Shown: in pieces, positions 10,240 to 20,454 of the stretch
Position numbering within the stretch: the first letter of the stretch is position 1
Layout: every line of letters begins with the position of its first letter
DNA from: Acanthaster planci
Taxonomy: Eukaryota > Echinodermata > Asteroidea > Valvatida > Acanthasteridae
Reading direction: 5' to 3'
DNA length: 44,720 bases
Assembly (NCBI RefSeq): GCF_001949145.1
Contig: NW_019091486.1
Coordinates: 1,561,056-1,605,775, forward strand
Program-made: the position numbers and the translations under genes
Notes under the pieces: generated by a model
What the model was told of the DNA's origin: nothing
Seen by the model: only the letters and a program-made list of their open reading frames with translations
Databases searched by the model: none

Positions 10240-10676
10240 AGTATTAGAGGCAGGTAACTAGTTCTGACAGGCTTCCCTCGGAAGATACCCTCTTGGATGT
10301 GCTGATCAGCCACAGCTTCAATGAAATGACTTTTTTTCTCCAGCTGTTCTCTCACCTCTTGGAGATTTTCCGGATACACTTTAACTGTTAACATATGTAC
10401 TACCTGGCACAGTTCTTAAAGGACTCCTTTGGCTTCTGTTGACAGTGATGTAACTCAAAAAATTCTCAGCCTGTTGGCCAGCCCTTGCCTCCTAGCCAAC
10501 AACTTCACCAGCTCCTCATATATCAACTTCTAGCCCTGGAGGGTGCCCTTTCCAAAAATGCGAATTGCATTTTCCTAGAAACTTGCAGCCAAGTACTTGG
10601 CCAATCGTACATGTACATCGTCCCATCTGTTTATCAACTGACAACTCTCAAAGTGCCTGTAGTACTCATTCCACGG
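10240..10676 (-). pseudogene. Gypsy-type gag remnant with four in-frame stops
   Basis: One minus-strand register runs about 145 codons with no indel and resembles the capsid region of Gypsy/Ty3-type Gag. It reads WNEYYRHFESCQLINRWDD, then VRLAKYLAAS, then IYEELVKLLARR, VYPENLQEVREQL and FIEAVADQHIQEGIFRGKP. These match the family pattern of W-x-Y-x-x-HF, AxYLAASL, LQEL...AYPxxPxEVRExL and FIxALxDxxLQxxIxxGRP. Stops fall at 10575-10577 (TAG), 10530-10532 (TAG), 10455-10457 (TGA) and 10416-10418 (TAA). It is decayed by point mutation only. The matching pol was not found nearby. It is unlike the gag of the Gypsy element at 33.5 kb. Confidence 0.7.
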
Positions 10677-10860
10677 CACTTAGCCACTGTAATGGTTGAG
10701 AACTACATGTACACATGGTTGGTAAGGTACCTAAGGTCGTGTCCGAAATGAGCTTCTTGAGCTACGGCTAGGTTTATTGTCTGCGTGTCTCCACGCATTT
10801 CCCATGGAGTGAAGAGCTAGACCTAGCTCTAGACAACAGATTCAGGTACAGCCTAAGTCT

Positions 10861-11220
10861 CTACCGCAGCTCATCTTCCCCAACATCTCTCTCTTCCTTT
10901 CTTACTGGACAATGCCCCACACCCTCCTCAACAAAGTCATCAGCCGGCACATTGTCAGTCCTAACATTCAGCAAACATGTAGCAAAACTCATTAACTTGC
11001 TGTGAACCTTCTTCTCCGCATCAGGTGCATGTGAACATATGTTCATGTCATATGAACACGTCATACACGCCCCTTCCATGTACTGTACCACAGAGACTGT
11101 TGGACCGGATGCCGCATTTTCCCTCCGAGGTGTCCAATCAATTAAACTGCCCCCACGATCATTTACCTTGAGATGGACTTTCGACGTCTTCAACTCAGTC
11201 AGTGCTTGTGCCCTGAACAA
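10861..11220 (-). CDS. Unrecognised open frame upstream of the gag remnant
   Basis: A minus-strand frame of up to 119 codons, ending in the acidic/basic stretch KEERDVGEDELR. It lies 5' of the gag remnant on the same strand, so it could be the N-terminal part of the same retroelement's Gag, although I see no motif that proves it. It has Cys-rich patches but no zinc-finger spacing. It could equally be a chance frame. Confidence 0.25.
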   Translation of the reverse strand: MFRAQALTELKTSKVHLKVNDRGGSLIDWTPRRENAASGPTVSVVQYMEGACMTCSYDMNICSHAPDAEKKVHSKLMSFATCLLNVRTDNVPADDFVEEGVGHCPVRKEERDVGEDELR

Positions 11221-11309
11221 CCCATACTCTGACGCACAACAACAAAATAGTAGTTGGTTTATTCAGCGTTCTTTACGGTTGATTATGGTTGATTGGAGGA
11301 CTGTGTGAC

Positions 11310-12300
11310 CACTCTTCCTCTGGTGTAGTGAACCCAACAATTAATTGTGTACCTCCAGTGCCACCGGGACCTGAAGAAGTAAGTATTAAGGGCTATCTCT
11401 GGGCTACACTACTCACAACTGCCGTCTAACATCAAAAACGTCTCCAGTATTCCTGTATCTACAAAACAAGTAAAGTCACATCTGCCACAAAAAGCCAATT
11501 TATAGAGAAATGTAGTGTTTATAGCTAATAGGACGGATTTAATGGGGAGGGTTAAATGACTTCAGTATAATGTTTTTCTTGTATTTGATTGTTTCAATTT
11601 TTAAATAATATGGAGTCTTGACAATGTTTGTAATTAGTTATGGGTAAATGGACTGATAATTTACTGTTTTTTTTTCATGTTTGTTTATTCTGTATATGTG
11701 TAATTTTGTAAATTTGTCCATATATGTACTTATGGGACCCCAATGGAAATAGGCCTGTGTAATTGGCTTTCTAGGGTTATCCCAGAATGAATCAATTGTA
11801 TCTTGTTTTCTCTATGTACAATTGTTGCTTAGTTGATTGATTTCTAAATATTAACAATAACAATTCGGGCTGTGAATCGACCATAAACTCCTACAAGGAA
11901 GTCTTAGTGCACCACCAAATAGCCCCTCAATGGTCCATGCACCACACAGGACTAGGCACTAGTCATGCTATAAGCTGGGTGATATTGTGGCTAAACCCTA
12001 TTCAGGATTTATGATCCTTATTGTCGTCTGATCATCGCTTATATAGCCTTATATAGCCTTGTGAGCCGGCCGCTGCTGCAACTATGCCTGTGCGCATGTG
12101 CTGCATGTGACCTAACAGTGACTCTCACTAACCAATGCCCTATGTGCAAGGCGGAGCCTAAGCACTGCACCCACTTAGCACACGACCTCTACCCTTGTAA
12201 CCATGCAGAGCACCATCTCTAATTTCATCCGATGCCTAGTATTTTGCGCCCTCTGTCACGTCATAGTTTTGGAGATCTCTGTGATGAGCCTCGCTCCTTC
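11310..12300. other. No gene seen
   Basis: About 1 kb without a recognisable gene or structural RNA. It contains a small direct repeat, CTTATATAGC twice in a row at about 12039-12058, and AT-rich stretches at 11500-11870. Confidence 0.45.
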
Positions 12301-12310
12301 TTGGTGGTAG

Positions 12311-12424
12311 CCAACTGTTGAAGTGTTTAGATGTTATCAAGGTTTCAGCCAACTGTTGAAGTGTTAAGATGTAATCAAGGTTTCAACCAACTGTTGAAGT
12401 GTTCAGATGTAATCAAGGTTTCAG
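12311..12424. repeat. Minisatellite, three units of 38 bp
   Basis: Three head-to-tail 38-bp units at 12311-12348, 12349-12386 and 12387-12424, each starting CCAACTGTTGAAGTGTT and ending AATCAAGGTTTCAG or close to it. Units differ at a few positions. A CCA start of a fourth unit follows and then diverges. Confidence 0.95.
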
Positions 12425-13014
12425 CCAGAGTATTGAGATTGAAGAAGTGCATCTCCATAGTTTGTATATTGTCTGCCAGCATAACTTAACAAGCTTTATA
12501 TGGAATGTTCTCATTAGTTGAATTCCGTTGTGAGCATGCAATGAGGCTTTGCATTTATTTTTCAGAACTATGCCAAGTCATCATGGCGTCAGTGATTTTA
12601 AACATTTGTTGAGGGAAAGGTCCAATCATATAACTTGAAGGTTGGTACAAGGGACGTTATCAGCATCCATTCTCCTGAGCCTGTCTTAAATGAATATCTA
12701 AGACGAGCCAAGTGCTTAATTATTCCCATTCATAAATGCTTTGAGTCACAAAGTCAAAAGAAGTTTTGAAATTATGATTTTCCAACATTTTGTTCAACAG
12801 CTTTACTCCAGTTTCAAATGCTTCCTTACCCATGCTTCAGGTATTTCCTCTTGTGAGTACATGTTGTCATAAACAATCGCAATATTTAGAGATTGGTGTG
12901 TGTTTTGTGTACACTGTGTGAGGTGGCGCAATGCCAGCCAGTGCTGAATCAACCATTCAAGACTAGCCACATGACGGACTCCTCAATAGGAATGGCTGTT
13001 CTGGCTGGATAGTA
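12425..13014. other. No gene seen
   Basis: About 590 bases between the minisatellite and the next MITE, AT-rich, with no supported gene, RNA or repeat. Confidence 0.4.
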
Positions 13015-13370
13015 TTAACCACTTTGCGCCAGGGGATGAACGGGAGGAGTGGGGCACTTCCAGGTGCGTTTCATGATTTGCTACATAAAAGCGAGGTTGC
13101 ATGGTGCGTGTCTTGCATAACTCATGGCCCAAACTTGAACAATGATTGCGAAAATAGCCTTCCAGCAGCTACTGCGCCGTAGGCTGATAGAGCCATTCAT
13201 ATGGAAATTGACCCATTCATGAACTCTGAAAAGTGGCCTTTGTCTGCCCAGCTAATCCGTTTACAATGCCTGCCCACCTCTTATCAGTGGGTGCTCGATT
13301 TCGGGCACTCCCGGCTCCTGGCACAACAACGAGGTCCCTTCTGTGTGTTAACCCGGCGCGAAGTGGTTAA
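13015..13370. mobile_element. piggyBac-type MITE, copy B (divergent interior)
   Basis: TTAA at 13015-13018 and 13367-13370 encloses 348 bp. Terminal repeats CCACTTTGCGCC and GGCGCGAAGTGG are perfect complements over 12 bases. The interior does not align by eye with copies A, C, D and E, so this is a related subfamily sharing ends only. The interior is non-coding. Confidence 0.8.
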
Positions 13371-13835
13371 TGAAGATTTTAAGCAAATCCCAGAAGGACC
13401 CCTCCAGTAAAATTAGGGTTTAGGGAAATACTAAATAAGGTGAACAACTCAAATTAGTGACTAAATTTGAAACAGTAGGCCAACTTGCCTTGCCGCCGAA
13501 GACTGTTTGGCAGTTTTTCACTTTTTAGAACAAATTAAATGTTTACCCAAAAAATACATGGCAATACGGATATTCAAGAAATAAAGGTGGTTGTTTCCAG
13601 TGGTAGCCTTCAGGATACATCAAGGCTGTGTGACTTGTATTCAGTTTCAAATCTTGCAGTCTGAGTTTCAAATCCCCAGAGATCCAGCCTCAATTCCAGC
13701 GTAACCCTTTCCCAGAAAAGAAAAAACATGTTTGGTACACACACAAGAACACACATTTCAACACTAAACAAAATTGCTTGAACACCCACGCTTGTTTCAC
13801 TTACGAAGTGTGGACATTCCTTTGTTCTCCTGTGG

Positions 13836-14306
13836 TTAACCAATTCGGGCCGGGGCATTTTTCAATGTTGAGGATGCTGGGCCTGCATGACTATCATTTT
13901 TTCTATTTTCAAAATCCTTCAACAATTCATCATTCCATTTAACAGTCGTTTATAGCCGCACAGAGTAATCTTCAGGCACTACTCTAAGTTGACNNNNNNN
14001 NNNNNNNNNNNNNNNNNNNNNNNNNNNNNNNNNNNNNNNNNNNNNNNNNNNNNNNNNNNNNNNNNNNNNNNNNNNNNNNNNNNNNNNNNNNNNNNNNNNN
14101 NNNNNNNNNNNNNNNNNNNNNNNNNNNNNNNNNNNNNNNNNNNNNNNNNNNNNNNNNNNNNNNNNNNNNNNNNNNNNNNNNNNNNNNNNNNNNNNNNNNN
14201 NNNNNNNNNNNNNNNNNNNNNNNNNNNNNNNNNNNNNNNNNNNNNNNNNNNNNNNNNNNNNNNNNNNNNNGCTCCGATTTCGGAGTCCCCGGCTGGTAGT
14301 GGTTAA
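13836..14306. mobile_element. piggyBac-type MITE, copy C, with assembly gap inside
   Basis: TTAA at 13836-13839 and 14303-14306. The left part (13840-13993) is the reverse complement of the right end of copy A, with blocks such as the GGCCGGGGC-like start, AATTCATCATT, TTTATAGCCGCAC and AGGCACTACTCTAAGTTGAC. The right part (14271-14302) matches the left end of copy A in reverse. The middle is an unresolved run of N. The interior is non-coding and inverted relative to copy A. Confidence 0.85.
13994..14270. other. Assembly gap (277 N)
   Basis: An unresolved run inside MITE copy C. Intact relatives predict roughly this amount of MITE interior, so no host gene is likely to be hidden here. Confidence 0.95.
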
Positions 14307-15193
14307 GGTAACTTGGGAAATATGCTCCTTTTTCTCCCACTTGGATAACTCCTTCAAGCTGGATTTTTGATGATGATTTCCTGGACTGTTCCTCTTCATT
14401 TTGCCATGATAACCCTGACCCCAAAATGCGTCTGAAACTGTTTTTCAGAGAGGGAAAACATGGTGTGGATGTGTGCCAGGCCACACAATGCCATCGCACC
14501 CTACATTAGTGGATTTCTTTTGTGCAGAGCTCCACACTATGCATGTCACACCTACACATATTATCAATCCAAGTTTTTTTGGAACAGTTGTAAAAATACA
14601 AAACCCTACACAGAGCCAAAGAACATAAACATGAGAACATCTTTCTGCTCTGGATAAGTCTGCTGTGGATTTTTGCACCCCGGTTTTGTGAGGTCTGCCA
14701 AATAATCCTGTGGAATTAGGTTAATGGCACATAGATGTAACATGCAAGACCAAAAGGAGCCCAAAGATAGTTACACAAGACTATTGAACTTTACTCCCAG
14801 GCTCTAGCAGATTAAAGAATAAGAATCTTCCAAAAATAGTGAGCTTTGTATATGCACGTACATGAATAATTTCACTGTGCCATTTGATGGAATTAAAACA
14901 AATAATGGAAGAGTACAACATTCAGAACAAGGTCAGATAGTATGGAGAGCAGTTTGTACATATATGTTAAACTGAAATAAGGTATTGGACACAAAATGCA
15001 CAGAAAATAAAGTTGATTTTTGTTCCAATATGGATTTGAAGAGTAGCAGTGTTTCAGTATTTGTTAAAAAAAATTCAAATTTTTGGACAATTATCTAAAT
15101 TGATTTAATTGTCATTGTGTAAAGCCAGGTGACAAATGAAAGTCGTTTTTGTATGCTTGTGTTTCTTTGATTTCCTTTCTGTTTGTATTATAG
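14307..15193. other. XPC: No gene recognised; XPC upstream intron
   Basis: AT-rich sequence leading to the XPC acceptor at 15193. A polypyrimidine tract (TTTGATTTCCTTTCTG) precedes the TAG acceptor. I looked for the preceding XPC exons, which encode the first half of the transglutaminase-like domain, and did not find them here. Confidence 0.5.
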
Positions 15194-15584
15194 GTCTGCA
15201 GTGAGCGTGCATCATTGCAACCGCACCCACAAAAACAGGAACGTATAAGTGGAGTTCCCACATCCAAGAGATCTGATAAAGGAAAAAGAAAACTGTTAAA
15301 TACTAATTCAAAATCAAACTCAAGGGAACAGAAGAGAAAATGGCGAAGGAAACGGTCAAGAATAAATGATGAAATTCACAAAATGAAAACAAGAAGCTGT
15401 GAAAGCACAGGGAAAACTTGGAAAATTCCAGAAAAGAGTCCATACCTTGATTCTGAAGAAGATGTCCAACCTAAAGCTGAAGTGCTCACAGAAGAATTTT
15501 CCTCAAAGAGAAAGGTAACCAACAGAAACATAGTGTCTTCAGACTCGGAAAATGACTACAGAGTTCTCCCATCTGAAAGAAGAG
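15194..15584 (+). CDS. XPC: XPC exon: basic/serine-rich linker
   Basis: Internal exon of 391 bp opened by a TAG acceptor after a pyrimidine tract and closed by a GTAATG donor. It ends with one base of a split codon. It encodes about 130 residues of disordered sequence: many Lys/Arg (RKWRRKRSR, a likely nuclear localisation patch) and acidic-serine clusters (DSEEDVQ, SSDSEND). In XPC this kind of linker interrupts the transglutaminase-like domain and corresponds to the large central exon of vertebrate XPC. The assignment rests on the next three exons, which join in frame. XPC binds distorted DNA with RAD23 and centrin-2 and starts global-genome nucleotide excision repair in the nucleus. Confidence 0.75.
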
Positions 15585-15718
15585 GTAATGGTTAATAGCA
15601 TTATAATGCAAAAAGGCATTTTTTATCTGTGTAATATCTTTATTGAGCAACAAACTTTATTGGACAAAAGGTTGCAGGTCGAGGAGGAAAGATGTGATGC
15701 TTGAGAAGACAGTTTATA

Positions 15719-16385
15719 CAGTGGAACGCCGCAATAACGAACAAGACGGGATCCACGCTAAATTTTCGGTACAGCAGTCGTTCGGTATAGCGAATTTAGC
15801 GTTTCGTTGCCATGTTGAATAGCGCCCTCTCTTGTCTAACCGAAGTGCACCCTCTTGAGATACCTTGGTCGCTGTTTTCGTGACATTTTTCTGTTGTATT
15901 CAAGTTTAAGGTTTTTAGAAATGTATGTGTTAAATATTTTTGTTTTTTATTTAAACTTGAGTCAAAAAATTGATATCAAGATTATCCTAAAAGTCGTGAA
16001 ACTACCGCTCAGGATCGATCTCTCATGCATGCTGTGGCGAATCTCGGTTGATTTGTGTATCAGCGGCACCCTNCTTTAGACTATTGTTAGTGCAATGCCA
16101 CCGTGTGCATACGTGCGGTTTTCTTCCGCACCCGATCATGCGGAGTCGCAAAACCAGTGTCTATTCAATACCGTTGACAACTAGTTGCTTTCCCTTCTAA
16201 TCCTTGGGGAAATAATGACCACTTGTCACTTTCCAACATAAAAAACACCGACTGTTTAATCGTGTTAACATTTGGGAATTACAAACGGCAACTGAATAGT
16301 GTTTGGTAGGTTCCGTGCCCAAATTTTTGGGAGCCAAGGATGATGTTCGGTACAGCTGAATGTTCAGTATAGCGGTTTTCCACTG
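15719..16385. mobile_element. Tigger/pogo-like MITE, copy 1 (XPC intron)
   Basis: A 667-bp element flanked by TA (15717-15718 and 16386-16387). Its ends are complementary: CAGTGGAACGCCGCAATAAC at the left and GTATAGCGGTTTTCCACTG at the right. The TTCGGTACAGC and TTCGGTATAGCG words near the ends recur inverted at the other end. TA duplication and CAGTGG-type ends are typical of Tc1/mariner-pogo elements. There is no transposase. A second copy is at 39581-40338. Relative to that copy, about 95 bp are missing near 16178. One unresolved base is at 16073. Confidence 0.8.
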
Positions 16386-16932
16386 TACATGCATCTGACT
16401 GCATGCTCATGTGCCTTGACCTTGTGATTGTAGCAAGTAGTGATACATATACCAGTGACCCTGCTGTTTCCATAAACTTCTATTTTTCATATGACATCAC
16501 TTGACCGGCAAAGACAGTTCAAGAAGTATTCCAAGTCTGCAGCTGTCCTTGCATTTTTGAATCTGCGTGTTTCAGTTGACAGTTTCATGTATGCCAGGAT
16601 GCTGAGAGACTTTGAAGGCACGCATATTCCTGAACACATATGTGTATATTGCACACTGATCAAGAATCACGTGACTGAAAAACCTCTATACCTTACTCTT
16701 CATGAAACAGTTTTTCACAATTATTTAATTTTAAAAAGTGGTTGTAAAATTCCAACAAATATCTATTCAAATAGACATATCTTTTAAATGTATTTAAACA
16801 GATATTACTGAAATAAGCTGAATCTGTTGGAGAGGTGTGATAAAACAAATATTGATTTGTTTAATAAAGCTTGCACTGTAGTGAAACTAGCCTCCCTGAG
16901 TGAACACACAAACTTTAATTGATTCAGCTACG

Positions 16933-17246
16933 TTAACCACTTTTCAATAGGGGCCAGATTAGGGTCCTGTGTGGCTCATCGCTGTGGTGGTGGAGAGCTT
17001 TTGTCCCCGGTGGTAATCCGCTCGCTCTAAATGCCTCAAACCATGGTATACTGTTTCAAAACAAGGCTGGATTTTCTCCACTATTGAGAGCGAAAAAATG
17101 TCGGTAATGCCCAGCAGCTCAGTCTTTTGTGCTGAGCATGGTCTTTTGTTGTACGGCCCAACTCTTTTGTCCCAGTTCCAGGCTCCCCAGCTCTGCATAT
17201 AAAGCCTATGTACTCGAAAACGGGTCACCTGGCAGGAAGTGGTTAA
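16933..17246. mobile_element. piggyBac-type MITE, copy D (internally deleted)
   Basis: TTAA at 16933-16936 and 17243-17246. The right half aligns with copy E (36050-36343) and with the reverse complement of copy A. Shared blocks are CCAGATTAG, TTTTGTCC..GGTGGTAATCC, CTGTTTCAAAA and ATTGAGAGCG. The left terminal repeat is followed directly by sequence that lies about 250 bp inside copy E, so the left interior is deleted. It sits in XPC intron 1 and is non-coding. Confidence 0.85.
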
Positions 17247-17427
17247 ATCAAGACTATCATTCTTTAACACCCTTCAAAGCAGTGGGACAGAGTGCATTGA
17301 AAGAGAAATCTACATTTTGTGTTGACATGTACTAAATTTTTGAATACTTTCATCACTTTATTTATTGCATGTGATCTGTGTACATTATCCATCAGTGATA
17401 TGTTTTAAATGGTTTCTCTTCCTGTAG

Positions 17428-17571
17428 TGTGTAACAGTTGGATTGAAGTTTACAGTTCAAAAGAAAAGAAGTGGATATGTGTGGATTTTGCCCGAGGCCT
17501 TATCAACCGACCAGATTTATGCGAACAGAATGCAACAAAGCCAATTTGCTATGTTGTAGCCATTGATAATG
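17428..17571 (+). CDS. XPC: XPC exon: transglutaminase-like domain, second half
   Basis: Internal exon of 144 bp with acceptor CTTCCTGTAG and donor GGTAAGT. The incoming single base G joins TG to give Val, and the exon then reads CNSWIEVYSSKEKKWICVD, then NATKPICYVVAIDN. Vertebrate XPC has the same pattern (WLEVFxxxExKWVCVDxxxG, ATKPMxYVVGID), so this exon is the firmest basis for the gene call. In Rad4/XPC the transglutaminase fold is catalytically dead and binds undamaged duplex DNA beside the lesion. The exon again ends with one base of a split codon. Confidence 0.93.
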
Positions 17572-18960
17572 GTAAGTGCTTACAGGAAACAATAAACATT
17601 TTACTTCTACAGTAAATTGAATCCATCAAATCACATTTTAGGGGTTCTTGAAAGTCAGTTGTGACTATCATGTAAGAAAAGCTGACCTGGAAGCTTCAGC
17701 TTATTGAATTTTTGAAGAAACAACAGGCCTCTGTACTGATAGCATCTCACTTTATTTACATTTGTACTTTCCTAAGGAGCTGCTGGAGCTCCAGTCCTCT
17801 GAGCACCACAGAAGAGCACACAACTAGTGTGACATCATTAGTACAGAGGTCTGTTGCTGCAGTAGACTTCAGACAGGACAGATGTAGGAACTTCATCAAA
17901 GTTCATTTGCTTTTATACTCTGACAGTTATGCTTGGTTGTTATTATTAGTCGCCAACTGCATTACTGCACATCTGTTTGACAACTTAGGCCTAAGGTCAG
18001 GATAACACAAGGAACCCAAAAAATAAATAAGGATGATTGCATTGTATTCATCAGCTTACTATTTAATTATCTCATTTATATTTCTTCCATTGTGACATAA
18101 CAATGCCCAAACAATTTTAGATTTGAAAGAGGCATACACATGGATTCTGTTGTAGACATTAATGGCTTTTGTTCTTTCCAAACATTAAAGATTTTGCTAA
18201 ATGCAATTGAATATTCGTTCAGATTTTGTCCATATAAGCAAATCATTCACATAGTTTGAAGTGAAGTGTAGTCATGGGTCTACAGCACTCATCTTACCCG
18301 TAGAGCCATTACGTAGCCATATTTTCGTAGCCCTATGAAGAGGCGTTGACATCTTTTATGAGGATATTTTGGCTAATTACTTAATTTAAGGAAAAAATTG
18401 TGGCTAACTGCAACCACCTCCCATTTAATCCTACCTCTGTTCATGCTGCACAGCCTGATTTAGTCACCTTTAACGTGTGGGGGATTACCCTCAGCCAGAA
18501 AAAAAATATACTTGAGCCAGCTTTTCCATGGACTGTATAAAAACATATCAGCCAGGTGGCCCTATAGGAATTCAATTTGATTATTTACACAGACAGGTGC
18601 CAGAGCCAGCTGAGGCTATTCAGTTACCAGTGCCGGCTGCCACTCGTTCTCTGTGATGTTTTAGGCATGTGTTTGGATAGTTTCATTGTGGTGGTATGGT
18701 GGTGGTGGTGTGTGGATTGATTGTCAATTGTTGCTTGGCCACATGACTTGGCCATTGTGGGGGCCCCCCTCAAATCCAGACAGACTGGGAAAAAAGATAC
18801 TCTGACTTATGGGTTTTAATGTGTTTCGGGGTTAGAAGACTCCCACTGAACAGTTTAAACTCAATTCTACACTGCCCTCTAGAGTTGTGATAACGGAATT
18901 CCACGGGGGACGACCGTGCATGCGCAGACCAGATTGCGATCGCTATTTTTAGCAGACAGT
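17572..18960. other. XPC: XPC intron 2, first part; no gene seen
   Basis: About 1.4 kb without supported coding sequence. It includes GC/CCCC-rich and GGTGGT-rich patches at about 18690-18770, just before the DIRS copy. The stretch at 18765-18995 is probably the 5' untranslated or terminal repeat region of that element. Confidence 0.45.
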
Positions 18961-19029
18961 CGAACTTTTGAGTTCGTCCAGTCAAAGATTTTGACTTGGT
19001 CATTAATTACAGGATTTACGGTCTGTTTT

Positions 19030-20450
19030 ACCCGAGCCAGATGGCTAAGGGTGATGAACATGAAAAGGAACCCAGGGGTGCCGATGGCGACCCCAAAGAG
19101 AAAGAAAAACAGAATGAAAACTCCAAACAAAATGCGAGTTCACATGGCAATAAACACACTGGCACTGGCAGTGTTACCACTGCGCAGAAAGCTCCGTGCG
19201 CATTGAAAGTCCCGCTGAAGAAATCAAGGACTGAAGAAGCAGTTGATAAGTTACACGAAAACTTGAGTCTCTGCACGTCAAATGTATTGCACTTGACTGA
19301 TGAAAAAGAACATTGGTAGTACAGGCAATTTCAGGAATATGAAGAAGACTGCTTTTGTCCTTGTGATGATTATGACACCTACGGCGCTGGCTGGCACATT
19401 GCGGATGAATAGGATGGTGACTGCTATTCAGTTTCGCAAAGCATGACCATGACTCACAAGGCACTAGCGATGTACACAACGCGAAAATCAGGAGCGTGAA
19501 ACTGAAAGGCATGACAGCGACGATGCTGGCAAATGTGACCAAGTTTCTTTGCCAGGGACAAGCGAAGACCCAAACGTCGTATCTTAATACGATAGATTTC
19601 TAAGTGGACTGAACATAGCAGACCAAGAGGAAACCGGACCGCCTATTGCCAAGCCACTGGCAAAAGGGGCGAACAAAATGTTCACTTCTGGGATGGAATA
19701 CGACTTGTTCAAGAAAACCACATAGGCGATTTTATGCCCAAAAAACTGCACGGGACTTACTGCTGTCAAGGTGGATGAAGTTGTGTGAAACCTACTGAAA
19801 GGTCCAACCGAGATGTTCAATGAGAGACTTCAAGTGGTGCATGCGGCTGTGGTTAAGGTCGCTAGTAACCGTTCTAAACTGGTTGACAAAATCATGCAGA
19901 ACAGCTTCGCAGTTGATAAGTTTCAAGCAGAATTCCAAGATACAGGAACACGTTGTGTGGATGACTTGACCACGATAGCCATGTCTAGTTTGGCTATGCT
20001 GGGTCATGCTTGCCATGGCCTTTGCCTCCGTAGGCGTGAATTACACAAACCAGAGGTTGCATGGAAGCACAACAACCTGTTTTCCACAGATGGTCCACAC
20101 AATAACTACCTCTATGGGGAAAGGACAATATTGAACAGATCATCAAAGACATAAAACAAAGCAACTAGTTTCGACTGGGTGGCAAACCTTACCCCAAGGG
20201 TCCGCAGCGACAGCACTCGGGCCATTTTGATGGATATGGCTACCATCGGGGACCATCTAGGTTTGGCCCCATCTGTCCGGGTGTGGTGCCATGTATCGGG
20301 GAAGACCCCAGTACTGCCCCTATCCCAAGGGAAAGAGGCACCAAGAGAGGAGCTTCTAGTTATGGCTGTGCCCGGAGCTCAACACCCAGAGGTGAGGTAG
20401 GCTACCCACAAGATTTGACTTCTTGTGATGCTGCCTTTCAATTCTAAAGC
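19030..20450 (+). pseudogene. DIRS Gag, third copy
   Basis: Gag of a DIRS element of the type seen in many marine invertebrates. It starts at the ATG at about 19040 (MAKGDEHEKEPRGADGD), a charged and hydrophilic N-terminus. At about 19605-19800, in shifted frames, come AKPLAKGANKMF and LTAVKVDEVV. The intact stretch 19813-20154 follows, with VVKVASNRSKLVDKIMQ and MLGHACHGL-LRRRELHKPE. The C-terminus (about 20165-20400) is a Gly/Arg/Pro-rich tail in another frame, typical of nucleic-acid-binding Gag tails. Several stops and frameshifts are present. Lies in XPC intron 2. Confidence 0.75.
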
Positions 20451-20454
20451 CACT

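Noticed and set aside
13640-13700. TTTCAAATCC words resembling a tRNA T-arm
   Set aside because: No acceptor stem, D-arm or anticodon arm could be paired around them on either strand.
16491-16787. 98-codon + frame in XPC intron 1
   Set aside because: No recognised motif, does not match XPC, no splice-site pair in phase with the neighbouring exons; probably a chance frame in AT-rich DNA.
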